Shown here: in pieces, positions 11,550-24,378 of the stretch
Layout: each line of letters opens with the position of its first letter
Numbering within the stretch: position 1 is the stretch's first letter
NCBI RefSeq assembly: GCF_020379485.1
Contig: NC_063450.1
Location: 49,442,681 to 49,506,680, forward strand
Source of the DNA: Brassica napus
Lineage: Eukaryota; Streptophyta; Magnoliopsida; Brassicales; Brassicaceae
Direction of reading: 5' to 3'
Length of the DNA stretch: 64,000 nucleotides
Made by a program: the position numbers and the translations under genes
Notes under the pieces: generated by a model
Told to the model about the DNA's origin: nothing
Databases searched by the model: none
Seen by the model: the letters and a program-made list of their open reading frames with translations, nothing else

Positions 11550-14210
11550 ATGGCTGGCTCCGAGACTATTTACGAGTTGCGGAAGTGGATGTATATGCAT
11601 AGAGATGCTAACGGGAGAGTGACGAAAGAATACCTTGCGGGTCTGGAGACATTTATGCATCAAGCAGATTCAACACCGCTCGCCCAAGAAAGTGGTAAGA
11701 TGTTCTGTCCTTGTCAGAAATGCAACAATTCGAAACTGGCAAACCGTGAAAATGTTTGGAAGCATTTAATAAATAGAGGTTTCACGGCAAATTACTATAT
11801 CTGGTTTCAACATGGAGAAGGTTTTAATTATGATCAGAATGAAGCTAGTAGTAGTAATAGCAATTTTCAGGAAAAAGAACCGGTTGATCATCATTTGCAT
11901 AATGAACATAGTTACCATCAAGAGGAGATGGTAGATTATGATAGGGTTCATGATATGGTAGCTGATGCATTTGTAGCTCATGATGAAGATGAAGAACCTA
12001 ATATAGATGCAAAAAAGTTTTACGAAATGTTAAACGCGGCGAATCAACCACTTTACAGTGGTTGTAGAGAAGGTCTCTCTAAATTGTCGTTAGCTCCTAG
12101 AATGATGAATATTAAAACTGATCACAATCTACCTGAAAGTTGCATGAACGAATGGGCGGACTTGTTTAAAGAGTATTTGCCGGAAGACAATGTGTCTGCT
12201 GATTCTTATTATGAGATTCAGAAACTGGTTTATAGTCTTGGGTTGCCTTCGGAGATGATAGATGTTTGCATCGACAACTGCATGATCTATTGGGGAGATG
12301 ATGAGAAGCTAGAAGAATGTCGATTCTGCAAGAAGCCACGATTCAAGCCGCAAGGACGGGGACGTAATAGGGTACCGTACCAAAGGATGTGGTACCTACC
12401 AATTACAGACAGATTGAAAAGATTGTATCAATCAGAGCAGACTGCTGGAAAGATGAGATGGCATGCCGAGCATACTCAGACGGATGGTGAGATGGCTCAT
12501 CCATCAGATGCAAGAGCCTGGAAACATTTCAACAAAGTACATCCAGATTTCGCTAGCAATATCCGGAATGTGTATATCGGATTATGCACATATGGATTTA
12601 GTCCGTTCGGAATGTCAGGGAGACAATATTCATTGTGGCCAGTCTTTCTTACTCCATACAACCTGCCACCGGAGATGTGCATGCAACGGGAGTTACTATT
12701 CTTGACCATATTAATACCTGGTCCTAACCACCCAAAAAGGTCCCTGGATGTTTTCCTACAACCACTGATAAAAGAGTTGAAGGATTTGTGGTCAACAGGG
12801 GTGAGGACGTATGACTGTTCAACGAAGACGAATTTTACGATGCGAGCGATGCTTTTGTGGACCATAAGTGATTTCCCTGCCTATGGGATGTTGTCTGGAT
12901 GGACTACACATGGGAGATTAGCTTGTCCATATTGTAATGGAACGACAGATGCGTTTCAACTGAAGAATGGTAGGAAGACAAGTTGGTTTGATTGTCACCG
13001 TCGATTTCTTCCCATTGGCCATCCTTACCGAAGAAACAAGAATTTGTTTAGGCACAAAAGGGTTGTGAGAGACACTCCTCCTCCATATCTAACTGGAGAA
13101 CAAATTGAAGCGCAAATCGACTACTACGGAGCTAACGAAACAGTTCGTTGGGGTGGTAATTGGCATGTCCCTCGTAATATGCCAGATTCTTACGGTGTTC
13201 ATCACAACTGGCACAAGAAGAGTATATTTTGGGAGTTGCCATATTGGAAGGATCTTCTTCTGCGCCACAACCTCGATGTGATGCATATAGAGAAGAATTT
13301 CTTTGAGAACATCATGAATACAATATTGAATGTCCCAGGGAAGACAAAAGAAAACATAAAATCGAGGTTGGACTTGCCGGATATTTGCTCAAGAAGCGAG
13401 TTACATATTAAAAGCAATGGACAAGTTCCCGTTCTGATATTCAGATTATCTTCAGAAAAAAAGTCGGTGTTGTTCAACTGGGTGGCATCAGAAGTGAAGT
13501 TCCCCGATGGGTATGTTTCGAATCTCTCTAGATGTGTTGAAAAGGGTCAAAAGTTCTCTGGGATGAAGAGTCATGATTGTCATGTATTTATGCAATGACT
13601 ACTGCCCTTTGCATTTGCGGAGCTACTTCCAACAAACGTACATGAAGCACTTGCAGGTACGTAGTGTATTATATCACAATAATTTACAAAATAATATATG
13701 ACTAACAATGTGTTTAATTTTTTTTTGAATATAAAAGGCATTGGAGCATTTTTCAGGGATCTGAGCACACGCACTCTTAAAGAAGAAGTTGTGGAACAGC
13801 TTCAGGAGAACATTCCCATCTTATTGTGCAACTTGGAGAAGATATTTCCTCCCGGATTTTTTGACGTCATGGAGCATCTAGCTGTCCACCTCCCATATGA
13901 GGCATTGCTTCGTGGACCTGTACATTACGGATGGATGTATTAGTATGAGCGAGCCATGAAATATTTGAAGGGAAAAGCAAAGAACCTCGCCAAAGTTGAA
14001 GGTTCTATAATTGCTGGAAGTTTGACGGAAGAAGTTTCTCACTTCACATCGTACTACTTTGCGTCAAAAGTGCGTACACGGAGAAGAGCTCCAAGAAGAT
14101 ATGATGATGGTGGTGTTGCGCCAACATATGCAGTTGCTGGTGTTGAAGACGAGTTTAATAAAAATGATGATGTTTCTAGTGATGACGAGAATGTCGATGT
14201 ATCCGATTGA
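11550..14210 (+). pseudogene. TNP2-type CACTA transposase, two nonsense mutations
   Basis: The reading frame from ATG 11550 gives 682 aa before TGA at 13596-13598. The first ~90 residues match the transposase-associated domain (CPCQKC cysteines, then NVWKHLINRGF and YYIWFQHGE). The middle is the TNP2 transposase core, with the hallmark DVMHIEKNFFENI near its end. The phrase GMKSHDCHVFMQ and what follows the stop (LLPFAFAELLP) belong to the DUF4218 domain. A GT-AG intron lies at 13657-13737, then the frame continues 13738-14210 through YERAMKYLKGKAKNLA to a final TGA, interrupted by TAG at 13941-13943. Both internal stops sit where relatives have CGA (Arg) and CAG (Gln), so each is a single C-to-T change. 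Apart from these the frame is well preserved. It would act in the nucleus, cutting at the TIRs. Confidence 0.9.
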
Positions 14211-14339
14211 TGTATTTGTTTTATGAATAAGATGAGAGATTTTGTTTTATGAATAAGATAATGTGGGGTTTGTTTTATGAATAAGGTAATGTGGGAGTTT
14301 GTTTTATGAATAAGCAAATGTGGGAATTGTGGTTTGGAA

Positions 14340-15235
14340 TGGAAATAAAGATGGGGTTTGGAATATATGAAGTAGAAAATAAGGAATATGGGGTTTGGGG
14401 TTTCGGGTTTCGGGTTTTGGATTCTAGGAATTTAAACATAACAGTCGTTAATTCCACGTAAGCTTAAATCGTCGTAAAGTCCTCGTATTCCAACGAGTAA
14501 ATAAGGACGAAGGACTCGTTAATTCCACGTAGGACTAAATCGTCGTAAATACCACGTAGGATGAATTCGTCGTAAAAACCACGTAGGATGAAATCGTCGT
14601 AAATATAACGTAACAAAACGAGGAAATAACGACGAAACCTAAAAATAAATATGGGGTTTGGAATATATGAAGTAGAAAATAAGGAATATGGGATTTGGGG
14701 TTTGGGGTTTCAGGTTTCGGGTTTCGGGTTTGGGGTTTCAGGTTTCGGGTTTTGGATTTCGGGTTTCGGGTTTCGGGTTTTTGGTTTCGGGTTTGGGGTT
14801 TCGGGTTTAGGGGTTCGGGGTTTGGGGTTTCGGGTTTTGGATTTCGAGTTTCGGGTTTCGGGTTTCGGGTTTGGGGTTCTAGGGATTTAACCATAACACT
14901 CGTTAAAAATAACGACGAAACTTAAAATTAAATATGGGGTTTGGAATATATGAAGTAGAAAATTAAAGATGGGGGTTTGGGTTTCGGGTTTCGGGTTTCG
15001 GGTTTGGGGGTTGGGGTTTGGGGTTTCGGGTATGGGGTTTCGGGTTTCGGGTTCGGGTTTCGGGTTTCGGGTTTCGGGTTTCGGATTCTAGGGATTTAAA
15101 CATAACACTCGTTAATTCCACGTAAGCACAAATCGTCGTAAAGTCCTCGTAGGATGAAATCGTCGTAACTACCACGTAAAATGATTTAAACAAAACACTC
15201 GTTAATTCAAAGTAAGCACAAATCGTCGTAAAGAA
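14340..15235 (+). repeat. Triplicated ~290-bp block with TTTCGGG heptamers
   Basis: Three tandem units (about 14340-14648, 14649-14933 and 14934-15235) each start with GGTTTGGAATATATGAAGTAG. Each then runs into heptamers of GGGTTTC, GGGTTTG and GGGTTTA type, followed by a CATAAC(A/C)CTCGTTAA spacer and several CGTCGTAA-type motifs. The heptamer tracts are at about 14393-14420, 14693-14880 and 14968-15092. They resemble degenerate plant telomere repeats (TTTAGGG) but are dominated by TTTCGGG. The block sits between the 3' end of TNP2 and the promoter of the TNPA-like gene. Confidence 0.85.
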
Positions 15236-15539
15236 CACGTAAACGGATTTATACATAAACCCGTTAATTCCACGTAAGTACAAATCGTCGTAAATATCTC
15301 GTAGTGTACAAACTTGAAAAAAAAAGGAAAAGGAGAGAAATACCAGATTAACATGTGGCAAGACTTCCAGCAATTATAATACGTAAGTCTCGCCCACATG
15401 AATTCTAATATCTTCTCCTTTTCCTATTTTTTTCAAATATTTATAATTTGAATAGGATTTTTTTGAGGATTGTGATTTGAGATAAGGTGTGATTTGGGAG
15501 TTTGTGTGTGGTTTGAGAGTGAGAGTTGTGGGTATATTT

Positions 15540-15780
15540 ATAGGAAAGCAAGCCTTGTTAATTCCTCGTAAGGTAAATCGTCGTTAATACCTCGTATAAA
15601 AAAACACGGGCCTTTGTGATTCCTCGCAATTTCCTAGTAAAAAAAAGACGGGCCTTTGTAACTGCTCGCTATTTCGTCGTAAACTTACGAGGAATTTGCG
15701 GCGATATGTAATCTTATATATACACCCGAGCGCTCACTCTTTCTTTCCTCTCTACTTCCTCTCCATTTCGTAGCAGTGGT
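15540..15780 (+). promoter_or_regulatory. Putative promoter/leader of the TNPA-like gene
   Basis: More CCTCGTAA and CGTCGTAA motifs (15553-15700) precede a TATATATACACCC stretch (15714-15726) and a pyrimidine-rich leader ending in GTAGCAGTG, followed by GTAAGC. This looks like TATA box, leader and the donor of a first intron that ends at 15948. No obvious ATG is seen in the leader exon. Confidence 0.45.
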
Positions 15781-15849
15781 AAGCCTCTCTGATTCCTCTC
15801 TAATTTGGTTAGTTTAGGATAGATTAGGTGGTTAGTATAGGGAATTTAG

Positions 15850-17643
<1,794 letters not shown>

Positions 17644-17799
17644 TTTTTTTTTTTTGGTTGTTGTATTATATAAATTCAAAACTTATTTATATATAAAATA
17701 TTTTCATATTTATTTATTTTTATTTTGAATTTTAATTTATTATTAAATTAAATAATTTTAATTATTTTTTAATTATATTTTTAAATTCTGTAAAATAAT

Positions 17800-18262
17800 A
17801 AAAACGAAGTAAATTCGTAGCCAATGTACGACCTCTTTACGTGGAAACCTTACGAGGAAATGACGAGAAATATTTAACGAGTATTTTACGAGGAATCATT
17901 TACGAGGAAATAACGAGGAAAAGTTTACGACCATTTTACGAGGAAATCATTTCGTGGTTGTTACGTGTATTTTGCGAGGAAACCCTTTCAAGGTATTTAC
18001 GTGTAGGTTACGAGGAACTATTTTCGAGGTATTTACGAGGTATTATAGTGACGTCCTTACGTGGAATATTAACGTGGTCTTTACGACGAATCGTCCTACT
18101 TCGTCTTTACGACGAAATATTTTCCTCGCTAAGTTACGACGAATTAGCGAGAAAATATGTGTTACGACAGACGTGTAACGAGCAAACGCGTTTCCTCGCT
18201 AATTCGTCGTAAAGCCTCTTTTACGACGAATTAGCGAGGAAAACCGCCCTCGTTAAGATTAT
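17800..18262. repeat. CACTA right subterminal repeats
   Basis: More than a dozen copies of TTTACGAGGAAA-like and TTCGTCGTAA-like motifs in both orientations fill the 450 bp before the right TIR. The array is denser and longer than the left one. Confidence 0.75.
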
Positions 18263-18279
18263 GTTTTCTTGTAGTGTTA

Positions 18280-19558
18280 TCGTTACTTTTTCCTAATCAC
18301 CTATGCAAAAAAAAATTTGTATTTAAGGGAACACTTTACTAAATCAAACAAAAATGCTATGGAATTTCTAAGTGATTACATACATGACTTGGAGTTAACA
18401 TGCTCATCTAGGGTACCATGCCTAGTTTTGACTGGTGTAGTGTTATACAATAATCTATTTCACGTTTATTGACTCATGATCTCTATGTTTTATAATGTAC
18501 GATGTTTTAGAAGGTCTATGGTATTTCTATCTCTATGATGGCAGTATGGAGAGATACAAAATGTAACGGTTAAATCGATTTGTTTTAATATTTTAGATTA
18601 ATTAACTTTATTTAATATGTTCGACCAACAATATTTTACAGTTTTTAATGAATGGTTAAATCATTTTTAGTTTATACATTTAATAGTGTTTTTCTAAAAA
18701 ATCTTGATATGTGTGTTTTTATACAAAACACTATACATGATTTGGAAAGTAACATTTTCTATATATTTCTTGTTTCATAAAGATAAATTTTTTTATTTTA
18801 TTAACGTATTTTGTATATTTTTGAGAAACATTAATTAGAAATATTTGAATTGATTAAATTTTATTGGTGGATAATTATTTGAAAGTGTATAGAAAAGTTA
18901 ATAATAAATTAAATTGTAAACATTTATTAAATTATTAATAAACATGAATAATCTAGAAAATTTTGATTTTGAGGGAACGAAAAGATTATGAAACATATGG
19001 CATATTAAACAATGTTTAAAACTAATAGTACATGTTGTGGTTCGGAACTAGTGGATTACGAAATTCAGCCCCAAACGCCTTACTGTTAAAAAAATGTTTA
19101 AATCTATGCGTAAAAAAATCAACAACATTTATCACAACTATATTTTATAGGTTACTTGAAATGAATTTTTAAACAAATTATAATATATAGTAGCTGAAAC
19201 AGCGAAATAATTAAAGTACACTACTGTCCTGTCCATACAGCCATAATGCATATTACTGATGTTGGGAAAACTGTATAGCAGACAAGAAGCAAATAAAAAA
19301 CTGAAGGGAAAGACAAGACCAACAAACGGCTTCATGGTTCACATACCCTGCAAAGAAAACTTGCTGCTTTCTTTGGCAATATAGCATGGGCTTCCATTAT
19401 TATATACCTTTATTTACATTTTATATAATCACAGTATAACAGTACGATTAAAACATCACTGTTCACTCTACATACGTAAATGATTTTAAAACTAATTTAA
19501 GTAGATCTATTAAGTCTCAGTACACAGTGATAAGGAAACTTAAACTAAGACATTGGAT
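18280..19558. other. Intergenic with a decayed Stowaway relative
   Basis: No gene recognised. At about 18760-18985 the interior (AAACATTAATTAGAAATATTTGAATTG and so on) is clearly related to the Stowaway MITE at 4880-5151, but its ends have decayed past recognition. Confidence 0.5.
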
Positions 19559-19560
19559 TA

Positions 19561-20076
19561 CTCTTTACGTTCCGAAAAGATCCATGTTTTAAAGAAAAAA
19601 AATTGTTTCAAAAAATACAATTTTTTTTAATAACGCCTTAATTTTATTAATATCAACTGAAGTTTAACAAAATATCAGAATCGAAACATACAACAAACAA
19701 AAAAATTTTAAGCTGAACATGATAATAGAAAAGTAATAACACGATGCTTCCTAACTCACTTTGATAGACTGATTTGCTAATTTTTTTATCGTTGCTTTCG
19801 GTCTTATATGATCTTGTGTTCGGCTATCTTCCATTGAGGCACAATCCATCTGTTACATCGAAACATACAAAAAATACAATTTTTATATTTTCAATGTGTG
19901 AATTAATGGTAAATTGTAAACTTCAAAACCATAATTGTGTTTATTAAAATTTCATTGGTTCAAAATTATAGAAAATAGTTAGCTACGTAAAATAATGCAT
20001 TGTTAATCCAAATTTCATATATTTTCTTAATATATGTAAGGATACTAAACATACATTTTGTTTGAAACATAAAGAG
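19561..20076. mobile_element. Stowaway MITE carrying a nested insertion
   Basis: TIRs CTCTTTACGTTCC and (reverse complement) CTCTTTATGTTTC are bordered by TA at 19559-19560 and 20077-20078. The element is 516 bp, longer than usual, because it contains a 163-bp insert (19694-19856) with its own 14-bp duplication; without insert and duplication it would be about 339 bp. Confidence 0.72.
19694..19856. mobile_element. 163-bp insert with 14-bp flanking duplication
   Basis: Direct repeats ATCGAAACATACAA at 19680-19693 and 19857-19870 flank 163 bp inside the Stowaway MITE. The length of the duplication suggests LINE-type integration (SINE or other retroposon), but no clear poly(A) tail or RNA polymerase III box is visible, so the class is open. 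Confidence 0.5.
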
Positions 20077-20704
20077 TATATAACCATTAAAACCCGAGAA
20101 CAAAGAACCGACCATGAAATATTTTTGAATAAATGTTAAAACGTGTCCATCTAATAAAAACTTTTGACACTGATTGTTTCCTTTTTTGAAAAATTGCTTA
20201 TGATATTTCTTCAGTATCTCTGCAAAAAAACATAGTCTATTTTTTATTTGTAGTTAATTTATATATCACCAAATTATAACAAATTTAGAGGTATTATATC
20301 GCCAACCTCAGTTCCATATAAGTCAATTAGATCAAATACTTAACTAGCTCATGTTCTAATTTTGTGACAAAGCGTGATTTCATATACATGATTACAACAT
20401 CCAATTAACACTACTTAGCAAATTAGGTGACTTGAAATTTCTGTAAAACTGTGGTCATAACATGCATTTTTAAAGAAAAAAACACGCAAGTTTGGCCACC
20501 TTTTCGTATGAAATACGAACACTAGTGACCAATTAAAAGTGTTTCCCGATTGCATCAAAACATCTCAACTAGGATTGGTCAAAGGGTTTTAAACTCAGTT
20601 ATAATTACTTTTTTATTGCAGAATGTAACTTACGACTAATATCTTTCATATTCGCTACTTAATTTGCCTCTCAAGCCAAATTTAGAAAAGCTAGTGAACT
20701 GTAA

Positions 20705-20930
20705 GAACATCTTTATCGTGGGGTTCTAGTGAGTTTTTAGAGTGTGAGTCCCGCAAAAAAGTTAAGAATCGATCACAAAACATATGAAATAAGGATCGAT
20801 TTGGAGTGTTTCTTGCACTGTTTACGGATTCTACTGACACGTAGCAGCTCGCGATTGTTTAGTTTTTGAATTTTTAATTTTATATTTCAGTTTAAAATTT
20901 TAAGAAATCCGCAGCGATAATCATGCCGTG
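20705..20930. mobile_element. PIF/Harbinger MITE, decayed right end
   Basis: It starts after TAA (20702-20704) with GAACATCTTTATCG and shares the interior phrase CTTGCACTGTTTACGGATTCTACTGACA with the better preserved copy at 28968-29213. The right end is decayed, so the 3' boundary is approximate. Confidence 0.6.
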
Positions 20931-22071
20931 AGGCGCTTTGTTTATACTTTATACTACCCGCTTAAAATTTTGCAGGAAAGGGAGAAAAAATATCGAATTT
21001 CAATCACAGTTAAAAAGTAATACAATGATTCCAAAAAATTACAGTACATTTTTTTGGCACAACGTCCTAGGTTGTTGTCTGCCACGTTAGCCACCAGCTG
21101 TAACAAAAGAGACTGGTAAAGGTTAAAACAATAAAGAACTGCCCGTAACGGTCTTTGATTTTCACAAGCAACTTGCTATGCCCAAATGACAAAAAGCACA
21201 CTTGTGGTAAAATATAGGAAAAGAAGAAAGCTTCGTACGGAGGTTTTAGATTAAAGACTTAATCACCTGCCATTAAGTATAATTAAGTATTCTGGTCAAA
21301 AGTAGGACTGGCCGTGTCTCCGGTATCACGTGACCTGAATCTCCAATTACGAGACCAATTAAAAAAGATTAGTATAATTACTTTATTTGGAGTAATACTG
21401 TACATGTTTTTTCTCTCTGTCACCTACCAGGGAAAGGCACGTCCCAGCCGTTGGATCAGCCCAATTTTATGTAACAGATGTCAAATTATGCAGCTGTTTT
21501 CCCAGGCGATAATCTTGTCAAATTACTTTTTGAATATCGAATTACATATTTTCTAATTTCCTTTTGATTTATTTTCTTAATGTTCATGTTGCCCATTAAG
21601 CATTAATATACACATTAAAATACTAAGTAAAAGAAAAATTAATTATACTACTTTCAATTTCAGTTCAATTCACGTTCATTTTTAACAAGTATTCCCTCAA
21701 TTTCATAAATTAATAGTTTTAGTAGAAAAATAATTTCATAATAAAAATATTTTTAATATTTCAATACAATTTTATATTTATTAAATATTGTATGACCAAT
21801 TAAATTGTGTATATTTTTATAATCGGTTGAATTTATATATTAAATGATATTTTTAACAAATAACCATTTTGTTAATTTGATATCTCCATTAGCCCTTATA
21901 TATAGCTTAAGAGTTCACTCTTTTTTTGCACAATGCATGAAAAACATTAAAAATTTAACGAGTTCTATGGAAATATTTACATGGAAATATTTACATACAA
22001 AAATTCATGTTTATCTAGTAAAAATTGTGCGATTAATTGGAGTGAACACTTAATCAGCCGTTTCAAGATCC
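20931..22071. other. Upstream intergenic, half Stowaway at ~21692
   Basis: No gene recognised. TATTCCCTCAATTTCATAAATTAATAG at about 21690-21716 looks like one end of a Stowaway MITE, without a matching right end. The rest is the distal upstream region of the CRF2 gene. Confidence 0.45.
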
Positions 22072-22614
22072 TATAAAATAGTCACTTCTTCTCTCTCTCC
22101 ATCTTTACTTACATGTGCTCTGCCGCTTTTAAATCTCCATCTTCCTCCCCGTGTCACTCTTTCTCACACTCTTCAAAAAAAAAAAACATTTTCTTTCCTC
22201 TGCACACTTGAAAATTTCCAGGAAAATTTCCAAGAAAAACCAAGCTTAAAAAGCCTTCTCTCCAAAAGAAGCATCTTCCTCTCTTTTTCACTCTCGATAA
22301 CCAGACGATGTGTTTGTGTTGATTCCATAAGAATAATAACAAAAAGCTCTTTTTCTTTAACTTTTCCGGGAAAATCTTCTCTTTCCCAACGTTTCTATCT
22401 AGCAGATTTCTTCTCCTTCTTTGATAAAGCTTTTTGCAGAGAAGCATCAGTCTTGTCTCTCTTGTTCTTCAAGTTTCTTCCTCTTTTCTTTCAAAAGTCC
22501 ATCTTTATCTTTGTCTCTTCCTTTATCACCTTTTTGCTTTCTAATGCTCTCTCTCTGATATAAACTAAACACACACAACACAGTCTAAGTAACAGAGAGA
22601 GATAGAGATAAGAA
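22072..22614 (+). promoter_or_regulatory. CRF2 core promoter and leader candidates
   Basis: A strong TATA-like TATAAAATA (22072-22080) is followed by a CT-rich tract (22087-22110), typical of plant transcription start regions. This would give a leader of about 500 nt containing at least three short upstream ORFs (ATGs at about 22113, 22308 and 22543). A weaker TATAAA lies at 22559-22564, which would give a leader of only about 25 nt. Which one is used cannot be decided from sequence. Confidence 0.45.
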
Positions 22615-23553
22615 ATGGAACCGGAGAAGAATCTTGTTCTCCCCCCGAAGATCAAATTCACCGAGCACAAAACCAACACGACAAGAACCGTACCAGGTTT
22701 CAACAACCAACAAAATCAACAGCCAAGGATTATCCGTATATCCGTCACCGACCCAGACGCAACAGACTCCTCAAGCGACGACGAAGAAGAAACACACCAG
22801 CGTTTCGCCTCAAAACGCCGTCGTATCAAGAAGTTCGTAAACGAAGTAGTTCTTGATTCTGGTGCTGCTAGTACCGGTTCAAGTACTCAAATCGAACCGA
22901 AGAAGAGAAGGAATAGAGCGGTTATCGTCAAACCGGAACCAGCTTCTGCTCCTCCGGAGAAGAAATACCGAGGAGTGAGGCAGCGTCCGTGGGGAAAATG
23001 GGCGGCGGAGATAAGAGATCCGCTCCGACGCGTACGCCTCTGGCTCGGGACATTCAACACGGCGGAAGAAGCCGCCTTGGTTTACGACAGCGCCGCCATT
23101 CAGCTCCGTGGCCCCGACGCTCTCACTAACTTCTCCGTTCCTCCGCCTTCTTCACCCAAATCTCCGCCGCCGTCACCGGTCAAGAAGAAGAGCAAAATCA
23201 AAGACGACGTCGCTTCATCCTCCGTCAGCAGCGACTGCCTCCGCTCTCCGGTGTCTGTTCTCCGATCTCCGTTCACCGTCGACGAAACCTCGGCGGTTAT
23301 CGTCAGGGAAGAGCCCTCGACGGCGTCAGAGACTTTCTCTGATTTCTCGGCGCCGTTGTTCGCAGACGATGATTTGTTCGATTTCCGTAGCGACTTTCTC
23401 GCCGGCGACTTATTCGGAGAAGATCTCTTCGCAGATGCGTGCACGGGTATGAGCTTTGGATTCGATTTCGGATCCGGATTATCCAGCTGGCACGTGGAAG
23501 ACCATTTTCAAGATATTGGGGATCTATTCGGGTCGGATCCTCTTGCTGTTTAA
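22615..23553 (+). CDS. CRF2: Cytokinin response factor 2 (AP2/ERF)
   Basis: Intronless, 312 aa. The N-terminal CRF domain is visible ([12 protein letters not shown] near residues 12-23 and [18 protein letters not shown] at 41-58), followed by basic clusters KRRRIKKF (68-74) and KKRRNRA (96-102) that may serve as nuclear localisation signals. One AP2/ERF DNA-binding domain spans about 118-174 ([19 protein letters not shown]), with the Ala and Asp of ERF-type domains in WAAEIRD. A putative MAP-kinase site SPVSVL (211-216) and an acidic, aromatic C-terminus ([11 protein letters not shown]) as activation region follow. CRF proteins are nuclear transcription factors in cytokinin and auxin (MONOPTEROS/TMO3) signalling. 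The N-terminus and the neighbourhood with WRKY53 favour CRF2/TMO3 over its paralogue CRF1. The start is the first ATG, directly before the CRF domain. Nothing is broken. Confidence 0.92.
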   Translation: MEPEKNLVLPPKIKFTEHKTNTTRTVPGFNNQQNQQPRIIRISVTDPDATDSSSDDEEETHQRFASKRRRIKKFVNEVVLDSGAASTGSSTQIEPKKRRNRAVIVKPEPASAPPEKKYRGVRQRPWGKWAAEIRDPLRRVRLWLGTFNTAEEAALVYDSAAIQLRGPDALTNFSVPPPSSPKSPPPSPVKKKSKIKDDVASSSVSSDCLRSPVSVLRSPFTVDETSAVIVREEPSTASETFSDFSAPLFADDDLFDFRSDFLAGDLFGEDLFADACTGMSFGFDFGSGLSSWHVEDHFQDIGDLFGSDPLAV

Positions 23554-23803
23554 TAGGAGTATATTTTATTAATAAATAGTTTACCGGCCGTTATTAAACG
23601 GGCGGAGAAGTTTTGTACCGGTGAGATATAGCCGTGATGTTTGTTTTATCTTTTTTTTTGGTACTTTTTGTGGTTATATAAAATGAAATTGTATTAATGT
23701 AGTTAATGTTTCAAATGGTAATATTAATTAATTATTTACGTTTAAGTTTAAAAGTCACTATGTTTACTGGGGAGGAGTTTCTTTGTCCCCACGTGCTCTG
23801 GGC

Positions 23804-24370
23804 TAGGTCTGGGACGGATCGGATATCCGGGCAATTTTAAGATATCCGGATCCGGATCTTTATCCGGCGGATCCATAATTTTACTATCTTTATCCGGATC
23901 CGAGGTTCGCGGATATCCGGGTGTCGGATATTCTTCTAAAAATTATAATATCCGGCGGATATCCGGATCCGGATTTGGATCCTTAAAATAAATAAAAAAT
24001 AATATTAATATATATAAAATATTAACAATAATTTAAAAATAAAATATATAATGTTTTTAATTATTTATATGTATAATAGTACAAAATTTACATAAAATTT
24101 ATATATACTATTAGAAAAATGAAAATATATTAAATAAAATTAGTTTTTATATATAGATATTACTATTTTTGAAATAGTTATTAATAAAATTTACGGATCC
24201 GGATATCCGGACTAAAAAATCAAGATATCCGGATTCGGATTCGGCTTTGACAGATCCAACATTTTACTATCCGGATCCGGATTCAGCCTCTCCGGATATC
24301 CGGATTTTTGGATCGGATCCGGATCGGATCACGGATCGAATCCAGATCTCGGATAAAAGTTTCAGGCCTA
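23804..24370. mobile_element. Non-autonomous hAT element with CCGGATATCC arrays
   Basis: A 567-bp element with TIRs TAGGTCTGGGAC and (reverse complement) TAGGCCTGAAAC and an exact 8-bp target duplication CTCTGGGC at 23796-23803 and 24371-24378, as expected for hAT transposons. Both halves are packed with palindromic blocks GGATATCC, GGATCC and TCCGGA around an AT-rich centre. It lies 250 bp downstream of the CRF2 stop codon. No transposase is encoded. Confidence 0.88.
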
Positions 24371-24378
24371 CTCTGGGC

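Noticed and set aside
14651..14925. Long frames encoding Gly-Phe-Arg-Val repeat proteins on the plus strand and Pro-Glu-Thr-Arg-Asn-Pro repeats on the minus strand
   Set aside because: They are translations of the TTTCGGG heptamer tract, open in several frames because of its periodicity; no start context or conservation supports coding.
14340..15235. Interstitial telomere or chromosome fusion point
   Set aside because: The heptamers are mostly TTTCGGG, not TTTAGGG, and they lie in a triplicated block inside a transposon whose ends and target duplication are intact.
22154..22706. Minus-strand frames overlapping the CRF2 leader
   Set aside because: They arise from the CT-rich leader read on the other strand and have low-complexity composition.
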